Assembly (NCBI GenBank): GCA_029561455.1
Contig: JAKQIY010000033.1
Location: 1 to 63,456 of the forward strand
Direction: 5' to 3'
From: a bacterium
GTDB taxonomy: Bacteria > Zhuqueibacterota > Zhuqueibacteria > Residuimicrobiales > Krinioviventaceae
DNA: 63,456 nucleotides
Under the pieces are notes generated by a model. That model worked only from the letters and a program-made list of their open reading frames with translations. It had not been told where the DNA came from and made no database searches. Of the stretch, positions 38,432-47,012 are shown piece after piece (within the stretch, counting starts at the first letter, position 1; every line of letters starts with the position of its first letter). A program made the position numbers and the translations under genes.

Positions 38432-38469
38432 CAGTAATTCCTCCAGCCGGATTGTTGTTTTTTATCCAC

Positions 38470-38796
38470 TTAAAAACCCATCTTGCCCAATCCCGGCATC
38501 ATACCGCCGGTCACCTGGGCCAGTTCTTTTTCCGCTGTTGTTTTGGCATTGATCAGCGCCTGGTTAACGGCGGCCAGTACCAGGTCTTCCAGCATTTCCA
38601 CATCGGCAGGATCGACTACCTCCGGGGCAATTTTAACTTCCAGAACCTGTTGGGCCGCGTTCGCAGTAACATTGACCATGCCGCCGCCGGCTGTGCCTTG
38701 CACTTTAATATTCACCAGGTTTGCCTGTACCCGTTCCATCTCTTTTTGCATTTTTTGCGCCTGCTTTAGCAGACCGTTCATTGCGCCTCTGTTCAT
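38470..38796 (-). CDS. YbaB/EbfC nucleoid-associated protein
   Basis: The 108-residue protein has the family pattern: an N-terminal helix rich in Met, Gln and Lys (about 1-25), then VQGTAGGGMVNVTANA (about 32-47) and a charged C-terminal helix. It forms dimers that bind DNA. It lies between dnaX and recR. Confidence 0.93.
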   Translation of the reverse strand: MNRGAMNGLLKQAQKMQKEMERVQANLVNIKVQGTAGGGMVNVTANAAQQVLEVKIAPEVVDPADVEMLEDLVLAAVNQALINAKTTAEKELAQVTGGMMPGLGKMGF

Positions 38797-38813
38797 CGCT
38801 ATCTCCTGTATAA

Positions 38814-40511
38814 TTAATCCAGTAATTCAGTATTAAAGGTATCAACAATATTTTTAACCATATTATTTTCATTCACCAATTGCTCAAATTGCTTTTTCTT
38901 GTCCATAACCGGCGCTACTTTGCGGGTTTCTTTCAATATGCCCTTTTCATCTTTGACGCAGCGTATCTTGAATGCATCGCCCAGAGTTTCGGCAATAATG
39001 TTTTGCACAACGTCTTTATTACGTTCCACATTACTTTGCTGAAAATTGTTGTGTGGATCAAAAGAAATTTCCAGGATTTTCCCGCTCAAGGCTGTAGGCC
39101 ATGATTCCGCAAGACACGTGCCGACTGCGATCTTTTGCTTTTTAACCCGCTCGACGACTTCGTTCCACCTGCTCTCAATGGACGCCAGGTCGGCGCTGTG
39201 GGCAGCGGTTGCTTCCGGGACAGGAAGCGGGGCGGAATCGTGCAATGCGGGCGCAGGTCGCGGCTCGGCTGATGATTCTTTGACTTTATTTAAAAACCGG
39301 GGAGCGCTGTTTTGCGTACTAATATCTTGAGCAGGGGCGGCAGCAACAGGTTTGGGTTGGCTTACGGTATCAGCTTTTTTTTTTACATCATCAAATTGTT
39401 CCAGCAATTGCGACAAGCTGATGCTTTTATTCATATTGATCATTTTGATCAGCGCCATTTCAAAATGCAGCCGGGCATTACTGCTGCGGCGGATGAGATA
39501 CTCGGTATCGGAACTGATCTTGATCAGGCGCAACAGGTCCTCGACCGAAAACTGGTCGCGGATAGCCGTATATCTGGCGGTAAATTCTTCAGTTACATCC
39601 AGGCTGGCGGTCGATTGTGTGCTTTTGCAGACCAGGATATTGCGAAAGTGGTCGGCCAGGCCCAGCAGGAACTCGTTAAAATCGTATCCCTCAATAAAAA
39701 TTCCACTGGCCAGGGCAACCCCGCCGGCAACATCGCCTTTACCGATCAAATCCGTCACCCTGAAAAACATCTCCAGGTTGATAATGCCCAACAGGCTTTC
39801 CACATCCTGGGCGGTTATGGTTTTGCCGGCATAAGCAATGATCTGGTCGAGAATACTTTCTGAATCCCGCATACTGCCGTCGCCTTTGATGGTGATGTGG
39901 TGCAGGGCTTCATCTTCGATCTCGATCCCTTCGCTGGCGCATAGCTGCTTTAACTGCTCGATGATCTTTTGATTGGTGATGCGCTTGAAATCAAAACGCT
40001 GGCAGCGCGATAATATAGTGGCCGGCACTTTGTGCGATTCGGTGGTCGCAAACACAAACAACACATTTTTGGGAGGTTCTTCCAGGGTCTTTAACAAGGC
40101 ATTAAAAGCCTCGTTGGTCAACATGTGCACTTCATCGATGATATAAATACGATGCTTGCCGGGATTGGGCGAATAGCGCAGGCTTTCGCGCAGGTTACGC
40201 ACTTCATCTATACCGCGATTCGAGGCGCCGTCAATTTCAAATACATCCAGGCTGCGGCTTTCATTAATTTCCATACAGGAAGAACATTTATTACATGGGG
40301 AAATAGTAGGGCCCTGTTCGCAATTGAGCGCTTTGGCTAAAACCCGCGCCACAGTCGTCTTGCCTACCCCGCGCGGTCCGGAAAACAGGTAGGCATTGGC
40401 AATGCGTTTTTGCTGAATAGCGTTTTGTAAGGTCCGGGTTACGTGCTGCTGCCCCACAACGTCTTCAAAAAACATGGGGCGGTATTTTCTGGCCAGTACA
40501 AGATATGACAT
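38814..40511 (-). CDS. dnaX: DNA polymerase III subunits tau and gamma
   Basis: The 565-residue clamp-loader ATPase starts YLVLARKYRP and has Walker A GPRGVGKTT (about 45-53), a zinc module with CNKCSSC, IIDEVHML (Walker B, about 123-130) and an SRC motif in LSRCQRFDF (about 167-175). Domain III ends around residue 370. At codons 376-379 the gene has ten consecutive A on the coding strand (39375-39384), where a shift into either other frame reaches a stop within a few codons, giving a product of about 380 residues. This would be a gamma-like subunit beside full-length tau. The C-terminal tau region (about 380-565) is variable, as usual. Confidence 0.95.
   Translation of the reverse strand: MSYLVLARKYRPMFFEDVVGQQHVTRTLQNAIQQKRIANAYLFSGPRGVGKTTVARVLAKALNCEQGPTISPCNKCSSCMEINESRSLDVFEIDGASNRGIDEVRNLRESLRYSPNPGKHRIYIIDEVHMLTNEAFNALLKTLEEPPKNVLFVFATTESHKVPATILSRCQRFDFKRITNQKIIEQLKQLCASEGIEIEDEALHHITIKGDGSMRDSESILDQIIAYAGKTITAQDVESLLGIINLEMFFRVTDLIGKGDVAGGVALASGIFIEGYDFNEFLLGLADHFRNILVCKSTQSTASLDVTEEFTARYTAIRDQFSVEDLLRLIKISSDTEYLIRRSSNARLHFEMALIKMINMNKSISLSQLLEQFDDVKKKADTVSQPKPVAAAPAQDISTQNSAPRFLNKVKESSAEPRPAPALHDSAPLPVPEATAAHSADLASIESRWNEVVERVKKQKIAVGTCLAESWPTALSGKILEISFDPHNNFQQSNVERNKDVVQNIIAETLGDAFKIRCVKDEKGILKETRKVAPVMDKKKQFEQLVNENNMVKNIVDTFNTELLD
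39375..39384 (-). promoter_or_regulatory. Slippery A10 run in dnaX, candidate gamma-subunit slippage site
   Basis: The minus strand reads GTA followed by nine A, then GCT GAT. In the -1 frame (or with one extra A in the mRNA) the next codons are AGC TGA. In the +1 frame (or with one A missing) they are CTG ATA CCG TAA. Both stops truncate DnaX right after domain III, as known for E. coli (ribosomal -1 shift) and Thermus thermophilus (transcriptional slippage on an A9 run). No clear upstream Shine-Dalgarno stimulator or downstream hairpin was seen, which favours transcriptional slippage. Confidence 0.65.
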
Positions 40512-40596
40512 GATGGAACTCGATTAGGGATTAACAGTGTTTGCAGGTTTACTGAAAGAACAACTCTGTTTTGAAAAGATCCGGTTTGTATTAATA

Positions 40597-40693
40597 TGCC
40601 AGGTGATCCTGCGGCACACAGATTAAGTACTTACCGCTGCTATCTTCCGATCCTGACGGGGTTGGGCACGCATCTGTTGCGCAGGGCCTGGCA
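40597..40693 (-). ncRNA. ffs: Signal recognition particle RNA (small bacterial, 4.5S type)
   Basis: The minus strand contains GTCAGGATCGGAAGATAGCA, the conserved apical loop of SRP RNA with the GGAA tetraloop and asymmetric internal loop. The outer arms TGCCAGG and CCTGGCA and inner CCTGCG/CGCAGG close a rod of 97 nucleotides. There is no Alu domain, so it is the short form. It lies 86 bases upstream of dnaX, the neighbour of ffs in several phyla. With Ffh it targets membrane proteins to the translocon. Confidence 0.93.
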
Positions 40694-40764
40694 CTTTTAA
40701 ATGGCAAAAACCGGCAAGGGTGTTTATTGTTGTGGAATAAAGATAAACCGGTTTCTATTTTGCC

Positions 40765-40840
40765 TGGTGGAGCCGAAGAGATTCGAACTCTCGACCTATA
40801 CGTTGCGAACGTATCGCTCTCCCAACTGAGCTACGGCCCC
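40765..40840 (-). tRNA. tRNA-Ala (anticodon CGC)
   Basis: A 76-nucleotide cloverleaf: acceptor GGGGCCG/CGGCTCC, anticodon arm ATACG-TTCGCAA-CGTAT with anticodon CGC, T-arm GAGAG-TTCGAAT-CTC. The CCA end is encoded. Reads GCG codons. Confidence 0.95.
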
Positions 40841-40887
40841 GGTATTTTCCTGCTTCCATTTTAGGAATGCAGGGTGGTTACAAATAC

Positions 40888-40977
<90 letters not shown>

Positions 40978-40999
40978 ATAATCTTACTATTTGCCAAAG

Positions 41000-41085
<86 letters not shown>

Positions 41086-41093
41086 AAATTCAT

Positions 41094-41564
41094 TCACTTG
41101 TCGCTATTCCGGCGTTGCCGAACCTGCGCAAAAAAATCTTTAAGCAACAAACTGCATTCCGTTTCCAGAATTCCGCCGGTTATCGGCACGCGAATATCGA
41201 GCTTATCCTGTTCGGCCAGTTGCAGAACCGAACCGCAGGCGCCATACCTGGGATCGCGCGCTCCAAACACCAGGTGCGAAATCCGCGCCAGTAAAATCGC
41301 GCCTGTACACATGGCGCAGGGTTCCAGGGTTGTATACAGTATGGAATCGTTGAGCCGCCATGTTCGCTGTGACCGGGATGCGGCATTAATGGCCAGCATT
41401 TCCGCATGGGCGGTGGCATCCTGCAGGGTTTCGATCAGGTTGTGTCCTCTGCCGATGATGTGGCCGTCAAGCACGATAACCGCGCCTATCGGCACTTCCT
41501 GCTTACGATACGCTTTTTCCGCTTCCCGGAGCGCTTCCCGCATCCAGGTGAAATGCTCATCCAT
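41094..41564 (-). CDS. tadA: tRNA-specific adenosine deaminase
   Basis: The 156-residue zinc deaminase has the HAE motif in ATAHAEMLA (about 51-59) and PCAMC (about 82-86), the zinc ligands and proton shuttle. TadA converts A34 of tRNA-Arg(ACG) to inosine, essential for reading CGC/CGA in bacteria. A TTG one codon upstream is possible, but the ATG at 41564 is preferred. It is wedged between tRNA-Arg(ACG), 20 bases upstream, and tRNA-Ser(CGA), eight bases downstream, so it is almost certainly transcribed as part of the tRNA operon and freed by tRNA processing. Confidence 0.94.
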   Translation of the reverse strand: MDEHFTWMREALREAEKAYRKQEVPIGAVIVLDGHIIGRGHNLIETLQDATAHAEMLAINAASRSQRTWRLNDSILYTTLEPCAMCTGAILLARISHLVFGARDPRYGACGSVLQLAEQDKLDIRVPITGGILETECSLLLKDFFAQVRQRRNSDK

Positions 41565-41584
41565 CAATCTTGCTGCATTATGTG

Positions 41585-41658
41585 CGCGCCCGGAGGAGCT
41601 CGAATCCCCAACCTTCTGGTCCGTAGCCAGACGCTCTATCCAGTTGAGCTACGGGCGC
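41585..41658 (-). tRNA. tRNA-Arg (anticodon ACG)
   Basis: A 74-nucleotide tRNA with acceptor GCGCCCG/CGGGCGC, anticodon arm TCTGG-CTACGGA-CCAGA (anticodon ACG) and T-loop TTCGAGC. CCA is not encoded. It is the substrate of TadA, whose gene follows directly. Confidence 0.95.
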
Positions 41659-41682
41659 GTTTATTCTTAACAATCTATCTTG

Positions 41683-41755
41683 TAGCGCGTACGGGATTTG
41701 AACCCGTGTTACCGGCGTGAGAGGCCAGCGTCCTAAACCCCTAGACGAACGCGCC
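41683..41755 (-). tRNA. tRNA-Glu (anticodon CTC)
   Basis: A 73-nucleotide tRNA with acceptor GGCGCGT/ACGCGCT (terminal G-U pair), anticodon arm CTGGC-CTCTCAC-GCCGG (anticodon CTC) and T-loop TTCAAAT. CCA is not encoded. It is the first gene of the RNA cluster. Reads GAG. Confidence 0.93.
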
Positions 41756-41785
41756 GCTTGCAATCAAATTTCAGTAAAGCCCTTT

Positions 41786-41814
41786 AATATACACACTAAT
41801 TCAAATAAAGTCAA
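41786..41814 (-). promoter_or_regulatory. Strong promoter of the tRNA-tadA-SRP cluster
   Basis: On the minus strand TTGACT (41809-41814), a 17-base spacer and TATATT (41786-41791) precede tRNA-Glu. Transcription would start near 41779. The bases after the -10 (AAAGGGC) are G-rich, as in stringently controlled stable-RNA promoters. Confidence 0.7.
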
Positions 41815-41883
41815 CTCTTTTTAGAAAGCGATGCACAATTTCTGATCAGGAATGAAAGAATATTTTCCCTTCCGCCATTCCTT

Positions 41884-43584
41884 TTACTTTCCAACTTTCA
41901 GCACATTGCCTTGCATCAAAAATTCACTTTTCTCCGGCTCCAACACCTTTTTCACCAGACTCATATCATTATTCACAAACATCTGCATCCGGGTTACGTT
42001 TTGATGGGACAGAAATATACCGGTTCCCGGTTCAGCCACACAATTACGCACGATAACGCCGCTGCCGTCATTCAAGGCAATGGCGGCGCGGTTGTCGTTT
42101 AAATGCGGCTGGCGACCGCTAAAGCCGTCGATCAACACATCTACAAAATGTTCGCAATGAATCGCGTGATTCATAAATTCAGGCAACTTGTTTGCCCACT
42201 CTAATTTTAAGTCCTTGATTACCAAATTATTAATATGATTTGCATACAAACCCGGTATATCATGTTTAAAGATCTTTTCACCGGGGTTGCGGGTTGGCCG
42301 CAGGTCGAAATTGCCGCCGTATTCCGCATTTAACGGACTGTCATTGATCTTGAGCTGAATATGGTCAAAATGCACATCCAGCGCCGGTTTTGACTCTGTA
42401 CCCCACACTACAATACCGGTTTCCGCTTCAGCCAGGATATTGCTGAAACGAATATTTTTAATCTGCCCCAGTTCGTATCCTTCTGCCTGGGGTATGGCGG
42501 AAACATGGATCGGTTCGCCCTTGCCCCACCAATGCCCGGAGTGCAGCCGGGTTTGAATAATAATATCCGAAAACAGAATATTCTCTATCGAACCCAGGTC
42601 GCGGGCAAACACACCAATACCCCGATTGGAGCCATAAATTATAATATTCTGAAAAGTGCAGTTGCGGATGCTGTTATCGCCATAACCGACCCGGATGCCG
42701 CTGGAGCGGGAGGTCAATACACAGTTGGTCACGGTAACATTTTCAGCATAACCGGTTTTGTTGCCGATTGTGCGGTCAGTATAAACCTCCCGCGCAGAGT
42801 AATCCCCGGATACATCGGTTTTCAGGCCGAACCCGGTGACGATAATGGCATCATCGCCGGCGCGAATATCACAATCAGAAATACGCACATTACGCGAGGT
42901 AGTGCAATGAATGCCGTCGCTGTTGGGGATGAGCAGGTTATTCATAATATTTATACCGCGCACAGCCACGTTATCACAATCACCTAAACGGATCGTCCAT
43001 GACGGCGCATCCCTGAACGTTACATCGCTGAGCAGTACGTTTTCACATTTTAAAATCACCAGCAACATGTCAGGCCGGCGGGTATAAGCGACCGGTCCGT
43101 CGGCAAACAACTGGTCGGCCGGCATAAACTTTTCGCCCTGGCGGGTCATACTGCGTTCAAAATCTTCAGAAATATGCGACTTGTTCAAAAGCATAAAATG
43201 GGTGCCGTTGCCGAGTATTTCCCCACTCCCGGTTATGGAAATATTGACCGCTTCATCGGCAAAGATCAGCCCATGTTCTTCGCCCTCGAAAGTATAATCA
43301 GCCAGGTTCAGGCTGCCGGACAAGACCGCGCCCGCTTCCAAATACAGATTGACATTGCTCAACAACCGGATGGTTCCCGACACAAACACGCCCGCCGGTA
43401 TCGTTACTGTGCCGCCGCCGGCCTCGTGACAGGTATTTATTGCTTTCTGAATAGCCGCCGAATTAACTGTTACACCATCCGCTAAAGCGCCAAAATCTTT
43501 GATGTTATACTCTCCACCCTGTACCTGGGCGCTGCTAACCAATAATGCAACCAATAGAGTTATTAATAAATATTTTCGCTGCAC
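41884..43584 (-). CDS. Exported GH28-like (polygalacturonase-type) beta-helix protein
   Basis: The 566-residue protein has a Sec signal (KYLLITLLVALLVSSAQVQG), then the right-handed beta-helix start YNIKDFGALADGVTVNSAAI, as in polygalacturonases. NSDGIHC and AGDDAI match the NTD and DD catalytic motifs of GH28. The third motif, GHG, is replaced (SGIRVGYGDN) and no RIK is evident, so the exact activity is in doubt. The start is a GTG at 43584 with AAGGAGG five bases upstream; the longer in-frame start at 43677 has no such site. A 25-base palindrome lies about 50 bases upstream. It likely acts on plant or algal polysaccharides outside the cytoplasm. Confidence 0.8.
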   Translation of the reverse strand: MQRKYLLITLLVALLVSSAQVQGGEYNIKDFGALADGVTVNSAAIQKAINTCHEAGGGTVTIPAGVFVSGTIRLLSNVNLYLEAGAVLSGSLNLADYTFEGEEHGLIFADEAVNISITGSGEILGNGTHFMLLNKSHISEDFERSMTRQGEKFMPADQLFADGPVAYTRRPDMLLVILKCENVLLSDVTFRDAPSWTIRLGDCDNVAVRGINIMNNLLIPNSDGIHCTTSRNVRISDCDIRAGDDAIIVTGFGLKTDVSGDYSAREVYTDRTIGNKTGYAENVTVTNCVLTSRSSGIRVGYGDNSIRNCTFQNIIIYGSNRGIGVFARDLGSIENILFSDIIIQTRLHSGHWWGKGEPIHVSAIPQAEGYELGQIKNIRFSNILAEAETGIVVWGTESKPALDVHFDHIQLKINDSPLNAEYGGNFDLRPTRNPGEKIFKHDIPGLYANHINNLVIKDLKLEWANKLPEFMNHAIHCEHFVDVLIDGFSGRQPHLNDNRAAIALNDGSGVIVRNCVAEPGTGIFLSHQNVTRMQMFVNNDMSLVKKVLEPEKSEFLMQGNVLKVGK

Positions 43585-43931
43585 AACAACCTCCTTTATA
43601 CTTAATCCTGGGCGGCAATTAAAAATTAAAAATTTCATATTACACTGTAATATGAAAAATTCAGGGTAAAAATACAATAAAATATTACAGGGAGATGCAA
43701 CAAGTCCATTAACTCTTGTTATTGTCAGAATTTATTAATATACTATCCAGATAAAAGTATCGCTAATCATTTTCAGTAAACAACCGGATTCCTTCCAGAT
43801 GTTTGCTCCCTGCATGTATAACCGATTCTGTATTCATCCGCCGATACTGTAACATTCTTTTAAAATCCAGCATATAATAACTATATAGAACATGGAACTC
43901 AAAACGGTATTAAATACTAAGGACAATTACC
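43585..43931. other. Divergent promoter region between the GH28-like and hydrolase genes
   Basis: These 347 bases must hold both promoters. A TATAAT at 43873-43878 could serve the plus-strand hydrolase gene, although no good -35 was found. A 25-base palindrome at 43633-43657 lies in front of the GH28-like gene. No coding region seen. Confidence 0.5.
43633..43657. promoter_or_regulatory. 25-base perfect palindrome, operator candidate for the GH28-like gene
   Basis: TTTCATATTACA (43633-43644) and TGTAATATGAAA (43646-43657) are exact inverted repeats around a single C. The site lies 49-73 bases upstream of the GTG at 43584, where a promoter would be. The symmetry and lack of a T-tract suggest a protein-binding site, not a terminator. 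No regulator gene is adjacent. Confidence 0.55.
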
Positions 43932-45362
43932 ATGAAAAACAAAACTCTAATTATTGCCGGACTTTTGGCGTTGCTCGTTTTGTGCAGCGCTATTCTTTTT
44001 GCCGCGCCCCCCGTGGATAAATCTTCCACAATAACCGGGATATGGGTAGGCGCTCTGAAAATACCCGGAGCGGCAGAACTACGAATGGGGGTTACTATTA
44101 CTGAAAATGTGGATAATTCACTCAAGGCAACTTTAAGGATTATCGATCAAAATACCGGGGATATTCCCTGCGATGAAGCAGCTTTTACAGAAAACAAGTT
44201 TCGCCTTAAAATAAATAATCTTGGCATCGAAATAGAAGGCCCTGTTAGCCTGGAAAATAACAGCATAGCGGCTGAATTTCGCCAGGGCGGCGCCAGGTTC
44301 GACGTGCCTCTGACCCGTGTCGAAAAAATGCCGGAATTGAAGAGACCGCAGGAACCCAAGCGGCCCTTCCCTTATCAGGAAGAAGAGGTGGTTTATGAAA
44401 ATGTTAAAGCAGGCGTAAAACTTGCCGCGACCCTCACCTGCCCCAAATCCGGCGGCCCATTCCCGGCTGTTGTATTGATCACCGGCTCCGGCCAGCAAAA
44501 TCGCGACGAGGAAGGATTCGGCCATAAAACATTCCTGGTTCTGGCCGATCATTTAACCCGCGCAGGTATTGCTGTGCTCCGGGCAGACGACCGCGGCGTC
44601 GGTGGTTCCAGCGGGAATTTTGCCCTGTCAACCACAAAAGATTTTGCAGAAGATGCTCTCGCCGGAGTATCTTATTTGTCAAATCGTAAAGAAATAAATC
44701 CACAAAAAATAGGCCTGCTTGGTCATAGCGAAGGCGGTCTGGCTGCGCCCATTGCGGCTGCTGAATCTAAAGATGTCGCATTCCTGGTTTTAATGGCCGG
44801 CCCCGGAATCGGTTTTGAGCAATTAGTCATTTCCCAGGTGTTAGAACAATTAAAATTAGAGGGAACCAGCGCAGAAAATATGGAACTGGAACGTGCCTGG
44901 CGCACCAGTATTTACAGCCTGTTTAAACACGGCCTGGATTCCACAGCCATCGACGCCGGAATTCGAAAATTATATGCGGGATTAAGTGAAGAAGAAAAGA
45001 CCCGTATGAACTGGCCACAGGGCAGGCTGGAATATGAAATTAAACGCTCACTCAGTCCCTGGTGGTTTTATTCACTTTCATGCGAGCCACAATCTGTACT
45101 CTCACAGGTAAAATGTCCGGTACTGGCTATAAATGGCGAGAAAGACAAACAAGTTCCGGCCGAAATGAATTTACCGGCGATCAAGGCTGCTCTGGAACAG
45201 GGTGGCAATAAAAATTATCTTGTTAAAGCTCTGCCGGGGCTAAATCACCTTTTTCAAACAGCAGAGACCGGTTCCGAGTATGAATATGGTCGAATCGAAG
45301 AAACTATTGCTCCGGAAGCGTTGCAATTAATTAGCAATTGGATTGATCAACAGGTTAAATAG
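43932..45362 (+). CDS. Exported alpha/beta hydrolase (serine aminopeptidase/esterase type)
   Basis: The 476-residue protein has a Sec signal (MKNKTLIIAGLLALLVLC, cleavage after about residue 26, FAA), a beta-rich N-terminal domain (about 30-135) and an alpha/beta hydrolase domain. The oxyanion region is VLITGSGQQNRDEEG (about 177-191), the nucleophile elbow GHSEGG (about 263-268), and the likely acid and His lie in GEKDKQVP and GLNHLF. Substrate unknown; relatives hydrolyse esters or peptides in the periplasm. It is one of three plus-strand genes and ends at a bidirectional terminator. Confidence 0.82.
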   Translation: MKNKTLIIAGLLALLVLCSAILFAAPPVDKSSTITGIWVGALKIPGAAELRMGVTITENVDNSLKATLRIIDQNTGDIPCDEAAFTENKFRLKINNLGIEIEGPVSLENNSIAAEFRQGGARFDVPLTRVEKMPELKRPQEPKRPFPYQEEEVVYENVKAGVKLAATLTCPKSGGPFPAVVLITGSGQQNRDEEGFGHKTFLVLADHLTRAGIAVLRADDRGVGGSSGNFALSTTKDFAEDALAGVSYLSNRKEINPQKIGLLGHSEGGLAAPIAAAESKDVAFLVLMAGPGIGFEQLVISQVLEQLKLEGTSAENMELERAWRTSIYSLFKHGLDSTAIDAGIRKLYAGLSEEEKTRMNWPQGRLEYEIKRSLSPWWFYSLSCEPQSVLSQVKCPVLAINGEKDKQVPAEMNLPAIKAALEQGGNKNYLVKALPGLNHLFQTAETGSEYEYGRIEETIAPEALQLISNWIDQQVK

Positions 45363-45422
45363 TATCTTTACGCATTGAATTCATTATTTTTCTTGTATCT
45401 TTATAAAGCACCATACAAACAA

Positions 45423-45448
45423 AAAAGGGCGTCATGTGACGCCCTTTT
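45423..45448. terminator. Bidirectional terminator between hydrolase and DUF362 genes
   Basis: AAAAGGGCGTC (45423-45433) pairs with GACGCCCTTTT (45438-45448) around a four-base loop. A and T runs on the two sides allow termination in both directions between the convergent genes. Confidence 0.88.
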
Positions 45449-45461
45449 GATTAAGCTTTTC

Positions 45462-46874
45462 TTACTTTTGCAAAACCAGTTTTCGGGTGGTAGAGAACCC
45501 ACCGATTTGCAGTTTGTAGAAATATACTCCGCTTGGCAAATTACTGGCCGTCCAGGTAATAAAATACTCCCCGGCGGGCACATAGCCATCAACAACCGTA
45601 TCGACCAGCCGGCCCATTGTATCGTAAATTGTCAGCGATACATTGCCGGACTCTTTGAGCGTATAGTTAAAGGTTGTCGACGGGTTGAACGGATTGGGAT
45701 AGTTTTGCAGCAAGCGAATAGTTTCCGGTCGGTTCGGTCTGTTCACAGGGCGCACCGAGGTTTTGATTGTTGATGCGCCGTCGCCAACCAGTTCAATTTC
45801 GCTGATTATATTGGTGCCCATGCCCCGTTCCGCCAGCATTTTCAGATAATTGTCGGCGTATTCATTGACCGGAGTATAAAGTTTATCGGCTTCGGGATCG
45901 TTGCCCATCTGTACTGAAGCAATACTATCGGTGGCCACCGGGTCTTTGCCGGCCAGCAGTAAATGATACTCGGCCAGTTGAAAAGTGGAATTCCAGGGGC
46001 CTTCGCCGCCATCGGCGTTTTTAATGCCGTCGATGACTGCCAGGTTAACCGGTCGGGCCAGATTCAAATCACATATCGAACGCGGTAAATGCATACGAAT
46101 ATCGCCGCCGTCTTCATGCAATTTTGAGCGATACCCGCTCATGCCTTGCTTGATATAATTTTGTAAAGGCGTAATCCCGATCAGGTTTTTCATGGAATGC
46201 GTAACCGCTGCATTAAAATGATGCTTCATCTTGGGAATAGATACAAACACATTCACTTCATCTAAAATCCGGTTCAATGTAAAAGATTCATAATAACAAT
46301 GCTTGTCACCCGTAGATTTTTCCATAAAATCTGCAAAAGGCGCCGGCTTGTTCAAATCAACCAATTGGCAGCCCAGGGAGGTCTGTACATCTTTATAACC
46401 GTAATTATTATATGATTTTGCATCCCAGATCGCTTCGACAATATACAAATCTTCCGGTTTAACGCCGCAATCGAGGATCAGTTCTCCTACCGCGCGTAAA
46501 ACTTCGGGGTGAGTCCAGACATTGTCGACCAGACTGCCGCCCACCAGCTTGGAATTACTGGCATAGCCTGAACCACCGGTAAGGTTGATTTTTATTGCCA
46601 CTTTATCATTGGCATGCACCACATCGCTAATGCCGCCAAGGGCCTCGAACAAGTGCTGAACTTTGCTTTTAATAAACGCCCGGTCATAATTATCCGCGCG
46701 GGTAGCAGCTACTTTAGCTTTATATTCAGTCGGCAACAACGTCGAAGCGGATAATTTCCCGGCATTTTTTACCGGATTCAACAATAATGCCGCCGTCCCT
46801 GCGCCAACTGTTGAAATAAAATCCCGCCTGCTAAACTGTTCCGTTACGTTACCTTGAACTCTTTTCTTTCCCAT
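45462..46874 (-). CDS. DUF362 protein with Tat signal and type IX-type C-terminal sorting domain
   Basis: The 470-residue protein begins with a twin-arginine signal (SRRDFISTVGAGTAALLL, about 15-32). The centre (about 50-370) matches DUF362, a family often linked to iron-sulfur proteins, with SIPKMKHHFNAAVTHSMKNL as a typical stretch. The last 80 residues are a type A sorting domain: LLQNYPNPFNPSTTFNYTL (about 390-408), then beta strands ending SGVYFYKL and TRKLVLQK. Such domains are recognised by the type IX secretion system at the outer membrane. A Tat signal suggests that the protein folds, perhaps with a cofactor, before export. Catalytic role unknown. Confidence 0.85.
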   Translation of the reverse strand: MGKKRVQGNVTEQFSRRDFISTVGAGTAALLLNPVKNAGKLSASTLLPTEYKAKVAATRADNYDRAFIKSKVQHLFEALGGISDVVHANDKVAIKINLTGGSGYASNSKLVGGSLVDNVWTHPEVLRAVGELILDCGVKPEDLYIVEAIWDAKSYNNYGYKDVQTSLGCQLVDLNKPAPFADFMEKSTGDKHCYYESFTLNRILDEVNVFVSIPKMKHHFNAAVTHSMKNLIGITPLQNYIKQGMSGYRSKLHEDGGDIRMHLPRSICDLNLARPVNLAVIDGIKNADGGEGPWNSTFQLAEYHLLLAGKDPVATDSIASVQMGNDPEADKLYTPVNEYADNYLKMLAERGMGTNIISEIELVGDGASTIKTSVRPVNRPNRPETIRLLQNYPNPFNPSTTFNYTLKESGNVSLTIYDTMGRLVDTVVDGYVPAGEYFITWTASNLPSGVYFYKLQIGGFSTTRKLVLQK

Positions 46875-47012
46875 AAATAAATCTCCAGGTTTAAGTTATG
46901 TCATTTATCAATAGTAATAAGAAAAATACTGAAAAGCAATTATTAAGATTTATTATCTGTAAGGCTGGCGGTATTTTACAATATTTTACACAGTTACCCC
47001 ATGAAGTATTTT
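46875..47012. other. Upstream region of the DUF362 gene
   Basis: About 140 AT-rich bases before the mobile element; it should hold the promoter of the DUF362 gene. Nothing specific was recognised except the left copy of the target duplication at 47005-47012. With the element and 47512-47641 it makes up the 767-base gap between the DUF362 and M48 genes. Confidence 0.4.

Noticed and set aside
38814-38880. Terminator between dnaX and ybaB
   Set aside because: The 17-base gap has no hairpin; the terminator of this cluster is after recR.
43584-43677. Longer start at 43677 for the GH28-like gene
   Set aside because: It would translate across AAGGAGG and the operator-like palindrome; the GTG at 43584 is placed right after that ribosome binding site and starts the signal peptide.
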